This document shows, piece by piece, positions 52,218 to 61,342 of a stretch of 64,000 nucleotides of DNA (positions are counted from its first letter, which is position 1; each line of letters begins with the position of its first letter). The translations under genes were made by a program, and so were the position numbers. The notes under the pieces are model-generated. The model did not search any database. It was not told the origin of the DNA and saw only the letters and a program-made list of their open reading frames with translations. The DNA lies in assembly GCF_014205875.1 (NCBI RefSeq), contig NZ_JACHEN010000027.1, positions 1-64,000 on the forward strand, written 5' to 3'. The DNA is from Anaerosolibacter carboniphilus (lineage in GTDB: Bacteria > Bacillota > Clostridia > Peptostreptococcales > Thermotaleaceae).

Positions 52218-53159
52218 CTAATAGCCTTTCTGTAAATCCACCACATTTAGGAGTGCCTCCTCGTTTTTATATCGTCGCAAGTTCTCAAGGATCAAAGCAA
52301 ATCGTCGCTCATTTCTCATTTCAGATATCCAAGAATTGTGAGGTGTTACAATAACACTTTTATAGTCCCAAAAAGGATGGCTAACAGGTAAGGGTTCCTC
52401 TTCAAAAACATCTAAGGCCGCACCTTTAATCTTTCCATTGTTTAGATTTTTTATCAGCGCACCCTCATCCACAATGTTTCCCCGTGATACATTGATAAAA
52501 TATACTGGATCCTTCATCCAACCAAGGGTTTGATCATTGATTAAGTGCTTGGTTTTCTCCGTATATGGAATTGTCAGTATGACAATATCACATTCTTTAA
52601 GCATTTCTTCCATTTCATCCATGGGATAGCAACGAAGGAAAAAAGGTGTGTCTTTACCCGATGTATTCAACCCTAATATCCGCGTTCCAAAACCCTGAAG
52701 TCTTTTGGCAGCTTCCCCTGCAATGCTTCCCGTACCAATAAATCCTACGGTTTTTCCATAGAGTTCAAGGAGAGTTGTATCCAAAGCCCATTTTTTCTGT
52801 TGCTGTAGTCCATAGAGCTTACCACTGTTTTTCAGCAACTCTAAGATCTTCATGACAATCCATTCTCCTATAGGAATACTATAGCCACCCTTGTTATTTG
52901 TCAAAGTAATCCCTGTCCTTTGGATATATGCAACGGGCGCTTGATCAATACCAATACTGGAGAGTTGAATCCATTTTAGGCTCTCCATCCTTTGAATATC
53001 CAGGTGAGGGAACGGATTGTAGCAAACGAGAATTTCTGCATCCTTTGTCTGTTCATTCAGCCTTACGTCCTTTTCATAGACATAAACAACCTCATAACCC
53101 AAATCTTGAACACAAGACATCTTTTTTTGACCATAATCATAGGTAAACAAAACCTTCAT
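52218..53159 (-). CDS. D-isomer-specific 2-hydroxyacid dehydrogenase
   Basis: 313 residues. The NAD-binding motif is VGFIGTGSIAGEAAKRLQGFG, followed by VILTIPYTEKT and FINVSRGNIVDEGALI (catalytic Arg). Catalytic Glu falls in LDVFEEEPLP and the catalytic His in IVTPHNSW. The substrate is unknown. This group includes phosphoglycerate and hydroxypyruvate dehydrogenases, and the short form without ACT domain argues against a regulated serA. ATG 53159 lies six bases after GGGGGAG. Confidence 0.88.
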   Translation of the reverse strand: MKVLFTYDYGQKKMSCVQDLGYEVVYVYEKDVRLNEQTKDAEILVCYNPFPHLDIQRMESLKWIQLSSIGIDQAPVAYIQRTGITLTNNKGGYSIPIGEWIVMKILELLKNSGKLYGLQQQKKWALDTTLLELYGKTVGFIGTGSIAGEAAKRLQGFGTRILGLNTSGKDTPFFLRCYPMDEMEEMLKECDIVILTIPYTEKTKHLINDQTLGWMKDPVYFINVSRGNIVDEGALIKNLNNGKIKGAALDVFEEEPLPVSHPFWDYKSVIVTPHNSWISEMRNERRFALILENLRRYKNEEALLNVVDLQKGY

Positions 53160-53192
53160 TTCTTTCTCCCCCACTATACATGATTAAAATCG

Positions 53193-54353
53193 CTAATCCT
53201 TCTTCTTCCTTTGAATGATTTTATCCACTGGAACCACTTTACTATTGATAATAGTCACTGGCTTCACTTGTATATTCAATTCTTTCATCATTTTATACAT
53301 GATGAATTTTTCTCGGTCCTTTACAATGTTAATAACCACACCTTCTCTATGCATTCTGCCTGTTCGCCCCGCTCGATGGAGATAATCAATTTTATTTAAA
53401 GGCAGATCCATATTAAAAATATGAGATACATTTCTAAAGTCCATTCCCCTTGTAAATAAATCAGTGGTAACCAATAGCTTTAGCTTTCCTTTTTGAAAAG
53501 AAGCCAGCAAATGCTGTCTGTCCTGATTTTTCGTCCTACTTTGAATTCCTCCGATGGAATATCCCTTTCGATGAAGATCCTTTACAAAACGATCCACGTT
53601 CTCATTTTTATTAATAAAGATAAGTGCTTTAGAAGGTTTAATCGCTTGTAGCAATTCCTCTAAGGTTTCTGTCTTTTTCGGGGTCTTGCTTACAACATAC
53701 TGATGCTCAATTTTATTAGGGATCGGTTGCGCTTCATCTAAATTGATATATTGGGGTTCCTTCATCAGTTGATACAAAACCTCCTTGGCTGCGTCGGACA
53801 TGGTGGCTGAAAAGCTCAGCAATTGTCTATCCCTTAATGTGCTTTGTATCACTGCATTGACCTTTTCACCCAATCCTTGTTCCAAAATCTGGTCCACTTC
53901 ATCTAAAGCAATAATATTCACTCCATGCATCTTTATTTTTTTGAGACCAATGATATGTACTAGCCTTCCTGGTGTCGCAATGATCACATGAGGCTTTTCT
54001 TTTAGCTTTTCCAATTGACGTTCGATATCCATCCCCTCTACGATGGACTGAATCCTGATTTCCGTATCCTGAATGATATTTTCAGCTTCTCTCTGAATTT
54101 GTAAGCTTAGCTCACGGCTTGGTGCCAAAACCAACGCTTGTAACTCTCTTTTTTGAGGATCAATCTTCTGAATCATCGGCAGCAAATAAGCCAAAGTTTT
54201 ACCCGTACCTGTTTTTGCCTTACCAATTACATCTTTCCCCTCTAAAATGGGTAAGATCGTCTTTTCCTGTATTTCGCTAGGCTGTATGATATCTATTTTT
54301 TCTAAGTTCTTTGCTATGAATTCCTTCAGTTTATAATCTTTAAATGTTCTCAC
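53193..54353 (-). CDS. DEAD-box RNA helicase
   Basis: 386 residues covering both RecA domains. The Q-motif region is IIQPSEIQ, Walker A AKTGTGKT, PSRELSLQI, DEVD in place of DEAD, SATMSD, FINKNENVDRF and HRAGRTGRM. There is no long RNA-binding tail, only a basic end (IIQRKKKD). It probably remodels RNA in ribosome assembly or decay. GTG 54353 is seven bases from AAGGAG. ATG 54359 nearly touches that site. Confidence 0.9.
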   Translation of the reverse strand: MRTFKDYKLKEFIAKNLEKIDIIQPSEIQEKTILPILEGKDVIGKAKTGTGKTLAYLLPMIQKIDPQKRELQALVLAPSRELSLQIQREAENIIQDTEIRIQSIVEGMDIERQLEKLKEKPHVIIATPGRLVHIIGLKKIKMHGVNIIALDEVDQILEQGLGEKVNAVIQSTLRDRQLLSFSATMSDAAKEVLYQLMKEPQYINLDEAQPIPNKIEHQYVVSKTPKKTETLEELLQAIKPSKALIFINKNENVDRFVKDLHRKGYSIGGIQSRTKNQDRQHLLASFQKGKLKLLVTTDLFTRGMDFRNVSHIFNMDLPLNKIDYLHRAGRTGRMHREGVVINIVKDREKFIMYKMMKELNIQVKPVTIINSKVVPVDKIIQRKKKD

Positions 54354-54478
54354 AGACATTCTCCTTTTCTGCTTTATAAATCTATTATACCCTATAAAGC
54401 TTTATACCATATCCACCATGTTTTTGCAAAGTCAAGTTAAAAAACTCTCTATTTTTCAATGAATCTTTTTATCATTTC

Positions 54479-55816
54479 CTATCTTTTTTCCATACCTCTT
54501 TTATAGAATTCTTCCATGAGGTCTTCAGGTACAAAGAGCCCTCCCGTAGCCCAAGCAATATGGGTTGCATTTTCCAGGGCAATTTTTTCTATGGAAGCAC
54601 TATTCTCTTTAAAACGTTTAAATCCTAGGAGGGCGGCAGCGGAGGATGGCTCAATCTTAATATCCTCTAAATCTTTCAGCTTGGTCACGATGGAATATAG
54701 CTCTGAATCATCCACAGTATAAACCCCGTCAATCCAAGGCCCTACCATCCGACTTACCAAAGCTGAGGGTGCTCCTACCGCAAGACCATCGGCTTCCGTC
54801 ACATTATCCATATGGAAATCCTGAACCCTTGCCTTTTCATAAAGGCCTGTCATCAAACCCAATAGCATACAGGGTGAGTGGGTGGGTTCTGCAAAGAAGC
54901 AATACACATCTTCCCCGAAAAGGAGCTTCGCACCAAAGGTAACACCACCCGGAGCACCACCAACACCGCAGGGCAAATAAAGAATCAAAGGGTGATCTTT
55001 ATCGCTCCTAATATCGTTTTCTTCTAGCTGCTTTTTTAGACGATAGGCTGCAACACTATAGCCTAAAAACAATTCCTTTGATTGCTCATCATCAACAAAA
55101 TAACTCATGGGGTCCTGATCCGATTGTTTTCTCCCCTCTTCTACAGCCTTGCTATAATCCGACGCATATTCAATCACCTGAACACCTTTTTTTCTCAAAA
55201 GAACCTTTTTCCACTCCTTGGCATCAGCAGACATGTGAACTGTTACGCGAAAGCCAATGGCTGCACTGATAATTCCAATGCTCAGCCCTAGATTACCTGT
55301 GGAGCCAACGGCGATTCCATATTTCTGAAAAAATCTCCTAAAGTCTTCTGATGCCATGATGGCATAATTATCTTTATGGGATAATAGACCATGCTCTATC
55401 GCCAGGGTCTCCGCATGCTTCAGTACTTCATAGATCCCACCCCTGGCTTTGATGGAGCCTGCCACTGGCAGCTCGTTATCGCATTTGAGGAATAATCTGC
55501 CTGGAATCTTCATTTCATTTTTACTTTCCAAATATAACTTCATTTTAGAAATCTCCTTTAGAGGAGATTCGATAATACCTTGGCTACCCTCTGTTTCTGG
55601 GAAAAGCGCTTGAATTAAGGGTGCAAATCTCTGCCACCTTTTTTCTGCATCCATGATATCCTCTTCTGTCAGAGTTAGAGAGGGAAGGTGATTTTTCACT
55701 GTATCTTTTTTAGGGTTCTCCCAGAGGATCGGTTCATATGCCATCAGCTCCTTAAGTAATGGAAAATCTATCCTCCATTCATTTAGGGTCCTATTATAAA
55801 TATAGCCTTGTCCCAT
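54479..55816 (-). CDS. dsdA: D-serine ammonia-lyase
   Basis: 445 residues, matching the usual DsdA length. The PLP lysine is in AGSIKARGGIYE, the phosphate-binding glycine loop in GSTGNLGLSIG, and PCGVGGAPGGVTFGAKL and SSAAALLGFKRF are typical of DsdA. It converts D-serine to pyruvate and ammonia. Start at ATG 55816 (MGQGYIYNRTLNEW) follows AAAGGATG. A longer frame to 55966 would run into the GNAT gene and lacks similarity. Confidence 0.94.
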   Translation of the reverse strand: MGQGYIYNRTLNEWRIDFPLLKELMAYEPILWENPKKDTVKNHLPSLTLTEEDIMDAEKRWQRFAPLIQALFPETEGSQGIIESPLKEISKMKLYLESKNEMKIPGRLFLKCDNELPVAGSIKARGGIYEVLKHAETLAIEHGLLSHKDNYAIMASEDFRRFFQKYGIAVGSTGNLGLSIGIISAAIGFRVTVHMSADAKEWKKVLLRKKGVQVIEYASDYSKAVEEGRKQSDQDPMSYFVDDEQSKELFLGYSVAAYRLKKQLEENDIRSDKDHPLILYLPCGVGGAPGGVTFGAKLLFGEDVYCFFAEPTHSPCMLLGLMTGLYEKARVQDFHMDNVTEADGLAVGAPSALVSRMVGPWIDGVYTVDDSELYSIVTKLKDLEDIKIEPSSAAALLGFKRFKENSASIEKIALENATHIAWATGGLFVPEDLMEEFYKRGMEKR

Positions 55817-55883
55817 GTATACTTCATCCTTTCTCTGTCTCTTTTTCATTTTTTGAATCCTTACTTGTCTATCTACTTCTTTA

Positions 55884-56318
55884 TTATTTTCTTTCCCACA
55901 CGAACAGATTAAAATCCTTCTCCTGAGGGCGAAAGCCGCTCTTTTTAAATGTTCCTTGAGATCCAATATTTTGGATAGCTACCAATCCACTAACAAAATC
56001 CACACCCAATTCCTCACTATATTGTTTCCCCTGTTCCAATAGCTTGGTGGCTATGCCCATATGCTGATAAGCAGGTGCTACAGCGATCAAATCTACCCAT
56101 AATCCTCTATAGTGTAAGGTTTGTACCTGTAAGAGACTGATAAATCCTACTATTTCTCTATCTTTTTCTGCAACAAATATCTTATTTCGCTGATCCTTGG
56201 CGATTTCGATAATTTTCTCTTCACTATATTTGCAGTCCTGGAATGTCAATTGATCTATTCCCTTTAATTGGGTCGCATCCTCCAGCGAATCGTTAAACAC
56301 TCTGATCCTCAATGTCAT
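55884..56318 (-). CDS. GNAT-family N-acetyltransferase
   Basis: 144 residues from the chosen start. VDLIAVAPAYQHMGIATKLL is the acetyl-CoA-binding loop (Q/RxxGxA/G), with VAIQNIGSQGTFKKSGF following. The substrate is unknown. The start is uncertain: ATG 56318 (MTLRIRVFND) has GGGGG and GGAG upstream but at poor distances, and the frame is open to 56423. It lies 67 nt before dsdA and is probably co-transcribed. Confidence 0.78.
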   Translation of the reverse strand: MTLRIRVFNDSLEDATQLKGIDQLTFQDCKYSEEKIIEIAKDQRNKIFVAEKDREIVGFISLLQVQTLHYRGLWVDLIAVAPAYQHMGIATKLLEQGKQYSEELGVDFVSGLVAIQNIGSQGTFKKSGFRPQEKDFNLFVWERK

Positions 56319-56454
56319 GCTCCTTTTCATCCCCCTCGACGCTATATCTTGAAATGTAATATCCCTATATATATTTCCCTGATTTCTTGTAGATTCCTCC
56401 ATAATATTTAGTACTTTTTTCAATCATAATGAATATTGTAGTAGTATCAGAACA

Positions 56455-56474
56455 AAATTGACTGCGTCAATTTA
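56455..56474. terminator. hairpin preceding repeat copy C
   Basis: AAATTGAC-TGC-GTCAATTT followed by ATT. It lies in the divergent region between the GNAT and cwlJ-like genes, so it ends no obvious transcript. Confidence 0.5.
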
Positions 56475-56537
56475 TTGAGGAAGCCCTATGTTTTTCTCGA
56501 TGGCTGCAAGACAGCTTCCTTATGGTTCCCTGAATGC
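56475..56537. repeat. two-hairpin repeat, copy C (degenerate)
   Basis: TTGAGGAAG-CCCTAT-GTTTTTCTC hairpin with one G-T pair, linker TCGA, hairpin GGCTGC-AAG-ACAGCT, then TTCC and TTCCCTGAAT, as in copy B. Confidence 0.6.
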
Positions 56538-56608
56538 ATTTTATGTTTTGTTCTATCTTTGGGTAGTATAGATTTTTTGCGTATACGAGAAATCGAGGTG
56601 ATAAAATC

Positions 56609-57052
56609 ATGGCTTATTCCGACAGAGAATTGCTGGCAAGAATGATTCGATGTGAAGCAGGTGGCGAAGGAGAAAATGGTATGAAAGCCGTTGCTACTGT
56701 CATCATGAACAGAGTCCGGGTTCCCTATGGCGAATACCACCGTATCGGCCAAGGTGATCTCCGAAAAGTAATGTATCAAAAAGGACAATTTGATTGCATG
56801 CGCTCTGTTTTAGCAGGTAAACCCAATCCTCAAACGATCTGGTCAAACCCACCAGAGCAGATTCACTATGATATTGCCGATTGGGCCATAGCTGGCAACC
56901 GATTGTTTACTGTGGGTTATTCCTTATGGTACTTCAACCCGTTTCAGCCTACATGCATACAAACATTCCCACGCAACGGTTCTGGTACCTTCCAGGTACG
57001 TGTAATACAACACTGCTTCTATAATCCAACAGAGCTTTATGCACAGACATAA
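56609..57052 (+). CDS. cwlJ: spore cortex-lytic hydrolase, CwlJ-like
   Basis: 147 residues in one hydrolase_2 (SleB/CwlJ) domain. ARMIRCEAGGEGENGMKAVATVIMNRV carries the catalytic Glu, and the FDCMRSVLAGKPNPQTIW, AGNRLFTVGYSLWYFNPF and closing NPTELYAQT match CwlJ. There is no signal peptide or YpeB partner, and gerQ follows by 32 nt, which favours CwlJ over SleB. It degrades the spore cortex in germination. The start follows CGAGGTGAT. Confidence 0.9.
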   Translation: MAYSDRELLARMIRCEAGGEGENGMKAVATVIMNRVRVPYGEYHRIGQGDLRKVMYQKGQFDCMRSVLAGKPNPQTIWSNPPEQIHYDIADWAIAGNRLFTVGYSLWYFNPFQPTCIQTFPRNGSGTFQVRVIQHCFYNPTELYAQT

Positions 57053-57084
57053 TCAATCATAATTATATTTAAGGAGGATGATAT

Positions 57085-57513
57085 ATGTTTCGTCAAGATT
57101 ATCCAAGCTATTACTACCGTCAGATGCCTATGGGCCCTATGATGCCTGGTATGCCCATGACACCAGGAATGCCCATAATGCCAATGATGCCAATGACCCC
57201 TGCCACACCAGGTACCACCGCCGTTCCCCCAGTTCCTTTGCCAACACCAATTGACACTACCATTCCACCTGACTTTGAAATCGAACCAGGCGCCCCAGTC
57301 GAGCAAGATATTAGCTATACACAAGGATATCTTAAGACACAAATTGGCAGGTATGTAAAAATTGACTTTCTTATTGGCACAAATATGTTCGTCGATAGAG
57401 AAGGTACCCTCGTCGATGTAGGCATCAGTTATGTCATTATCAGAGAGCCTGAAACCGACGATTTGGTATTGTGTGACATATATTCTATTAAATTTGTAAG
57501 AATTTACTATTAA
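57085..57513 (+). CDS. gerQ: spore coat protein GerQ
   Basis: 142 residues. The N-terminal part is Met/Pro/Gly-rich with MPG-type repeats (about 15-50). The conserved C-terminal GerQ domain has YTQGYLKTQIGRYVKIDFLIGTNMFVDREGTLVDVGISYVII. GerQ holds CwlJ in the coat and is cross-linked by transglutaminase in Bacillus. It is the second gene of a cwlJ-gerQ unit. ATG follows AAGGAGG. Confidence 0.95.
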   Translation: MFRQDYPSYYYRQMPMGPMMPGMPMTPGMPIMPMMPMTPATPGTTAVPPVPLPTPIDTTIPPDFEIEPGAPVEQDISYTQGYLKTQIGRYVKIDFLIGTNMFVDREGTLVDVGISYVIIREPETDDLVLCDIYSIKFVRIYY

Positions 57514-57538
57514 TCCAATTTTCATTTGTCCATATCAT

Positions 57539-57571
57539 ACAGACTACTTTATGATTTATAAAGTAGTCTGT
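57539..57571 (+). terminator. terminator of cwlJ-gerQ
   Basis: 14-bp stem ACAGACTACTTTAT/ATAAAGTAGTCTGT followed by TTCAT. It argues that the next gene has its own promoter and a start beyond 57571. Confidence 0.8.
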
Positions 57572-57634
57572 TTCATAGTGGAAAAAAATATATACATGCT
57601 TCTTAATCAATTCATGAGAAAGGTGCTGATCTTT

Positions 57635-58273
57635 TTGTATTATTCTCCATATCCTCCATGTATGTACAGGATGGCTCCTATCCCATCCTATATAAGAATA
57701 CTCCATGCCTCCCCCGACACCCCAGCGGTAGATGTATATGCAAGCGGCAATCTCATTGCCCAAAATTTAACCTATAAGAATTTTACGCCTTATCTCCCAT
57801 TGACTCCAGGAAGATATTCAATTCTTATATATCCAGCAGGTACAAAAGTAACACCCCTGATCAATACGAGTCTGGATGTTATGCCCGATTCTAATTATAC
57901 AATTGCAGCTACAGGTATGCGGAGAGATATCAAAGCCCTCATCGTTCCTGATACAGCCTTACCACTGCCAGCAAATCGTTCTCAGATTAAATTTGTTCAT
58001 TTATCTCCCAATTCTCCCATGGTTGATCTCGTCACATCCGATGGTACTATCCTCTTTAGAAACATTGAATTTAAAGAAATCAGTAACAATCTGATCATCA
58101 ATCCAAGTAGATACACGATTCAAGCACGGGTTGCAGGAACTACCCAAGTGATTCTAACTGTACCAAATGTAGTAATTCAAGGGAATAGGTACTATACGAT
58201 TTATGCCGTTGGACTGGCAGACCAAAATCCTCCTCTTCAGATGTTGATTGCCCTGGATAAAGCATCCTATTAA
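57635..58273 (+). CDS. DUF4397 protein, probable spore-associated
   Basis: 212 residues from the chosen TTG. A short Tyr/Pro-rich lead (YYSPYPPCMYRMAP) is followed by two DUF4397 beta repeats: SYIRILHASPDTPAVDVYASGN ... and SQIKFVHLSPNSPMVDLVTSDG. DUF4397 domains are usually extracellular or in surface layers. The Tyr/Pro-rich start and place behind gerQ suggest a coat protein. TTG 57635 is nine bases after AAAGGTG. ATG 57614 is an alternative. Confidence 0.78.
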   Translation: MYYSPYPPCMYRMAPIPSYIRILHASPDTPAVDVYASGNLIAQNLTYKNFTPYLPLTPGRYSILIYPAGTKVTPLINTSLDVMPDSNYTIAATGMRRDIKALIVPDTALPLPANRSQIKFVHLSPNSPMVDLVTSDGTILFRNIEFKEISNNLIINPSRYTIQARVAGTTQVILTVPNVVIQGNRYYTIYAVGLADQNPPLQMLIALDKASY

Positions 58274-58286
58274 AATATCTAAAAAG

Positions 58287-58311
58287 CGAACACGCCATTG
58301 TGTTCGTTTTT
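58287..58311 (+). terminator. terminator of DUF4397 gene
   Basis: CGAACAC-GCCATT-GTGTTCG followed by TTTTTCTTTTT. Confidence 0.88.
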
Positions 58312-58391
58312 CTTTTTCGCCCCTATACAAAAGAAAAACTACCCTTTATAATAAGATAGAAATTATATTATTTCTTAGGAGGAAATGGGAC

Positions 58392-59009
58392 TTGAAGCAC
58401 GTCAGAGGAATTTTTTTTACTGGATTATTAGCATTAATACCAATCGTAGGTACCTTGAGTATTGTGGGATGGTTATTCAATCGAATTGATCTGATTTTCC
58501 GTCAACCCTTGGAACAACTTATAGGCTTCCCTCTGGTTGGGGTTGGAATCATCCTTACCCTGCTCATCATATTTGCAACTGGTGTCATTTCAAGAAATTA
58601 TCTTGGAAGGAAACTGATTCATATCGCAGAAGCAGTATTACGAAGAATTCCTCTTGTCAGTACGGTTTTTGTTTCAATGAAACAGTTGGTGGATCTCATA
58701 TTCACAGATCAAAAAAGCGCTTTTAAATCTGCTGTTTTGGTACAATATCCCACAAAAGGTATTTATGCCATTGGTTTTGTCACATCGGAAGCTCCACAGG
58801 AGGCAAAAACAAAAACAGATAAAAATCTTAAAAGCATATTTATCCCTACAACGCCCAATCCAACTTCAGGTATGCTGGTGATGATTCCTGACGAGGATAC
58901 CATCAAGTTAGATATAACCGTGGAAGCAGCAATCAAAATGGTGGTTTCCGGCGGTATTCTTATCCCTGATCATTTGCCTGTTGAAAATAAACCAGATGAG
59001 ACGCGCTAG
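58392..59009 (+). CDS. DUF502 family membrane protein
   Basis: 205 residues. Two membrane helices (about 6-26 and 46-68) are followed by a cytosolic or periplasmic domain with GLLALIPIVGTLSIVGWLF, RIPLVSTVFVSMKQLVDLI, AVLVQYPTKGIYAIGFVT and the VMIPDEDTIKLDI end. This is the DUF502 pattern. The function is unknown. TTG 58392 is nine bases after TTAGGAGG. The longer frame upstream crosses the previous terminator. Confidence 0.85.
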   Translation: MKHVRGIFFTGLLALIPIVGTLSIVGWLFNRIDLIFRQPLEQLIGFPLVGVGIILTLLIIFATGVISRNYLGRKLIHIAEAVLRRIPLVSTVFVSMKQLVDLIFTDQKSAFKSAVLVQYPTKGIYAIGFVTSEAPQEAKTKTDKNLKSIFIPTTPNPTSGMLVMIPDEDTIKLDITVEAAIKMVVSGGILIPDHLPVENKPDETR

Positions 59010-59019
59010 CGCGTCTCAT
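58996..59019. terminator. bidirectional terminator DUF502/asnB
   Basis: ATGAGACGCGC-TA-GCGCGTCTCAT stem followed by TTGGTTTATTTATTTTT. Confidence 0.85.
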
Positions 59020-59036
59020 TTGGTTTATTTATTTTT

Positions 59037-60881
59037 CTACTTAATGCTCACCTTGTATTTTTCAAACCAAGTGTTTACTTGTATCAAATATGCAAACAAC
59101 TGAGGCCCATTCATCAACTGGCCGAACCAGGGTTTATTAAAGCCAATATCTCTGGCACTTAGAAGCTGATTTAATTTGTCTTTATTTACAAATTGCAATA
59201 ATGGAGAATTTGGATTTTCAATGATGGTTGTTAAGCGTTCCCTCACTGCTGCCAAGTAACTAGGATTGTGGGTCTTTGGATAAGGACTTTTCTTTCGCAT
59301 AATGACATCCTCAGGCAGAATGCCCTTCAAAGCCCTCCGAAGGATTCCCTTCTCCCGATCATCACAGTTTTTCATTTCCCATGGTATGTTCCAGACATAT
59401 TCCATCAGTCTATGATCACAGAAAGGTACTCTAACCTCTAAACCTGTTCCCATGCTCATACGATCCTTACGATCCAATAAGGTCGTCATGAACCAGATCA
59501 TATTCATGTAGAATAGAGTACGCCTCGCTGCGTCTTCAGGCTTTTCTCCAGGTAGATGTGGCACCTCTTTTAATGTTTCTTGATACCTGGCGTCTAAATA
59601 ATCCTTGGGCTGAATTCTTTGATAGAGTTCCGGTGAAAGAAGTTTCATTCTTTCTTCAAAATTTCTTACCCAAGGGAAGGAATTATTCTTAAGCGCTTCA
59701 GTATCATGGAACCATGGATATCCACCAAACATCTCATCTGCACATTCTCCTGACAAGGCAACAGTGGCATCTTTTTTAATTTCTTTACAAAACAAGTATA
59801 AAGATGAATCAATATCAGCCATGCCCGGTAAATCTCTCACATATAAAGATGCATCTAAGGCATCCACCAACTGTTGTGTATCCACATATATATAGTGATG
59901 ATGGGTACCTAGGTATTCTGATACTTTTTTTACCCATGGACCATCTGAATTAGGTTGGAACTCATTGGCTTTAAAATACCTATCATTGTCAGTATAGTCT
60001 ATGGAGTAAGTATGAAGCTGCCCAGTCCCATTCCGTTTGTATGCTTCTGACGCAATGGCTGATATGGCGCTGGAGTCAATCCCTCCTGATAAAAAAGTAC
60101 AGACTGGCACATCTGCCACCAGTTGTCTCTCCACAGCATCAATTAGTAATTCCCTTATGGTCTTCTCTGTGTTTTCCATATCGTCCATATGGGGTTTACT
60201 CTCAAACTGCCAATATCTCCGCAGATGGGCGCCACTTCGATCATAAAGAAGACAAAAACCAGGCCTTACCTCGTAAATCCCTTTAAAGACACCATGTCCT
60301 GGCGTTCTTGAGGGACCCATGATAAAGATTTCAGATAAGCCCGCCTCATCTACCTCCGCTTTGATTCTATCATTTTCTAAAATTGACTTTATTTCAGAGC
60401 CAAAGACTATGCCGTCACTGGTCTCAGCATAGAAGAGGGGTTTTACACCCAAGCGATCTCTAGCCATAAACAAGGTTTGATTTTTATCATCCCATATGCC
60501 AAAGGCAAATATACCATTAAAATACTCTACACACTGGGGCCCCCATTCCATATAAGCTACCAGTAACACCTCTGTATCCGAATTACTTTGAAAGTGATAT
60601 CCTTTACTTTTCAAAACGTTGCGAAGATCTACAAAATTGTACAGCTCCCCGTTGTATATCACCACATAGGTATTGCCATCTCTCTCTTTGATCATGGGCT
60701 GAGCTCCTCCTTCAGGGTCTACAACAGAAAGCCTTCGATGTCCTAGGGCAGCATGGCAAGACAACCATAAGCCTTTAGCATCAGGACCTCTATTTGCCAG
60801 AGTAGCCGTCATTTCTTCTAATACATTCCTCTTTTGTGTTAAGTCATGATTCCAATCAATCCATCCTGTAATCCCACACAT
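59037..60881 (-). CDS. asnB: asparagine synthetase (glutamine-hydrolysing)
   Basis: 614 residues. An N-terminal glutaminase with Cys2 (MCGITGW) and NRGPDAKGLW, then the synthetase with PP-loop FLSGGIDSSAISAI (about residue 263) and SGECADEMFGGYPWF. It forms Asn from Asp, ATP and glutamine. ATG follows AGGAGGCAA. It is monocistronic, and I saw no T-box in the short upstream region. Confidence 0.95.
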   Translation of the reverse strand: MCGITGWIDWNHDLTQKRNVLEEMTATLANRGPDAKGLWLSCHAALGHRRLSVVDPEGGAQPMIKERDGNTYVVIYNGELYNFVDLRNVLKSKGYHFQSNSDTEVLLVAYMEWGPQCVEYFNGIFAFGIWDDKNQTLFMARDRLGVKPLFYAETSDGIVFGSEIKSILENDRIKAEVDEAGLSEIFIMGPSRTPGHGVFKGIYEVRPGFCLLYDRSGAHLRRYWQFESKPHMDDMENTEKTIRELLIDAVERQLVADVPVCTFLSGGIDSSAISAIASEAYKRNGTGQLHTYSIDYTDNDRYFKANEFQPNSDGPWVKKVSEYLGTHHHYIYVDTQQLVDALDASLYVRDLPGMADIDSSLYLFCKEIKKDATVALSGECADEMFGGYPWFHDTEALKNNSFPWVRNFEERMKLLSPELYQRIQPKDYLDARYQETLKEVPHLPGEKPEDAARRTLFYMNMIWFMTTLLDRKDRMSMGTGLEVRVPFCDHRLMEYVWNIPWEMKNCDDREKGILRRALKGILPEDVIMRKKSPYPKTHNPSYLAAVRERLTTIIENPNSPLLQFVNKDKLNQLLSARDIGFNKPWFGQLMNGPQLFAYLIQVNTWFEKYKVSIK

Positions 60882-60985
60882 GAATATTGCCTCCTTAATT
60901 TTCAGTTGATAATTATCTTATTTGATTCTGATTATTATTTGTATATGATATATTACTATTTAATAAGGATTTCTTGTGCCTGTAC

Positions 60986-61034
60986 AAAGAAGAGAAGGTT
61001 ATAGGAATTAAATTCCTATAACCTTCTCTTCTTT
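60986..61034 (-). terminator. 24-bp-stem terminator of chemoreceptor operon
   Basis: AAAGAAGAGAAGGTTATAGG... and its perfect complement meet around one base (61010). The right arm overlaps the STAS stop codon. Confidence 0.85.
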
Positions 61035-61341
61035 AATGGGCATCTATTTCAAACACTTTATCCAGCCGTGTCAATTGAAAAACTCGTTGCACATTTCCAT
61101 GGACACCAATGATTTTCAAAGTACCTCTATTATCCATACACCTCTTGTATACCCCTACTAAAACTCCTAATCCCGTGCTATCGATAAATTCACAATGCTG
61201 GAAATCAATAACAAAATGTATTTTTCCTATTTCAAACATACCATAAATCTCGCTTCGAATCTTTCCGACTTCCTCAACGGAGAAATTTCTAGGAATTACA
61301 ATATGCTCTGCATTTATATGCGTGTTCATGGTGATCTCCAT
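61033..61341 (-). CDS. STAS-domain anti-sigma factor antagonist-like protein
   Basis: 102 residues. STAS fold with the phospho-acceptor region HCEFIDSTGLGVLVG, the RsbV/SpoIIAA pattern in which Ser of DSTG is the kinase target. It is encoded directly after the chemoreceptor (one base between stop and ATG), so translation is coupled. ATG 61341 is eight bases after AGGGG. With the GHKL protein of the same operon it could form a partner switch. No PP2C phosphatase is seen. Confidence 0.88.
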   Translation of the reverse strand: MEITMNTHINAEHIVIPRNFSVEEVGKIRSEIYGMFEIGKIHFVIDFQHCEFIDSTGLGVLVGVYKRCMDNRGTLKIIGVHGNVQRVFQLTRLDKVFEIDAH

Positions 61342-61342
61342 G

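Noticed and set aside
57037-57525. minus-strand frame rich in Trp, His and Gly opposite gerQ
   Set aside because: It is the complement of GerQ's Met/Pro repeat and has no initiation signals.
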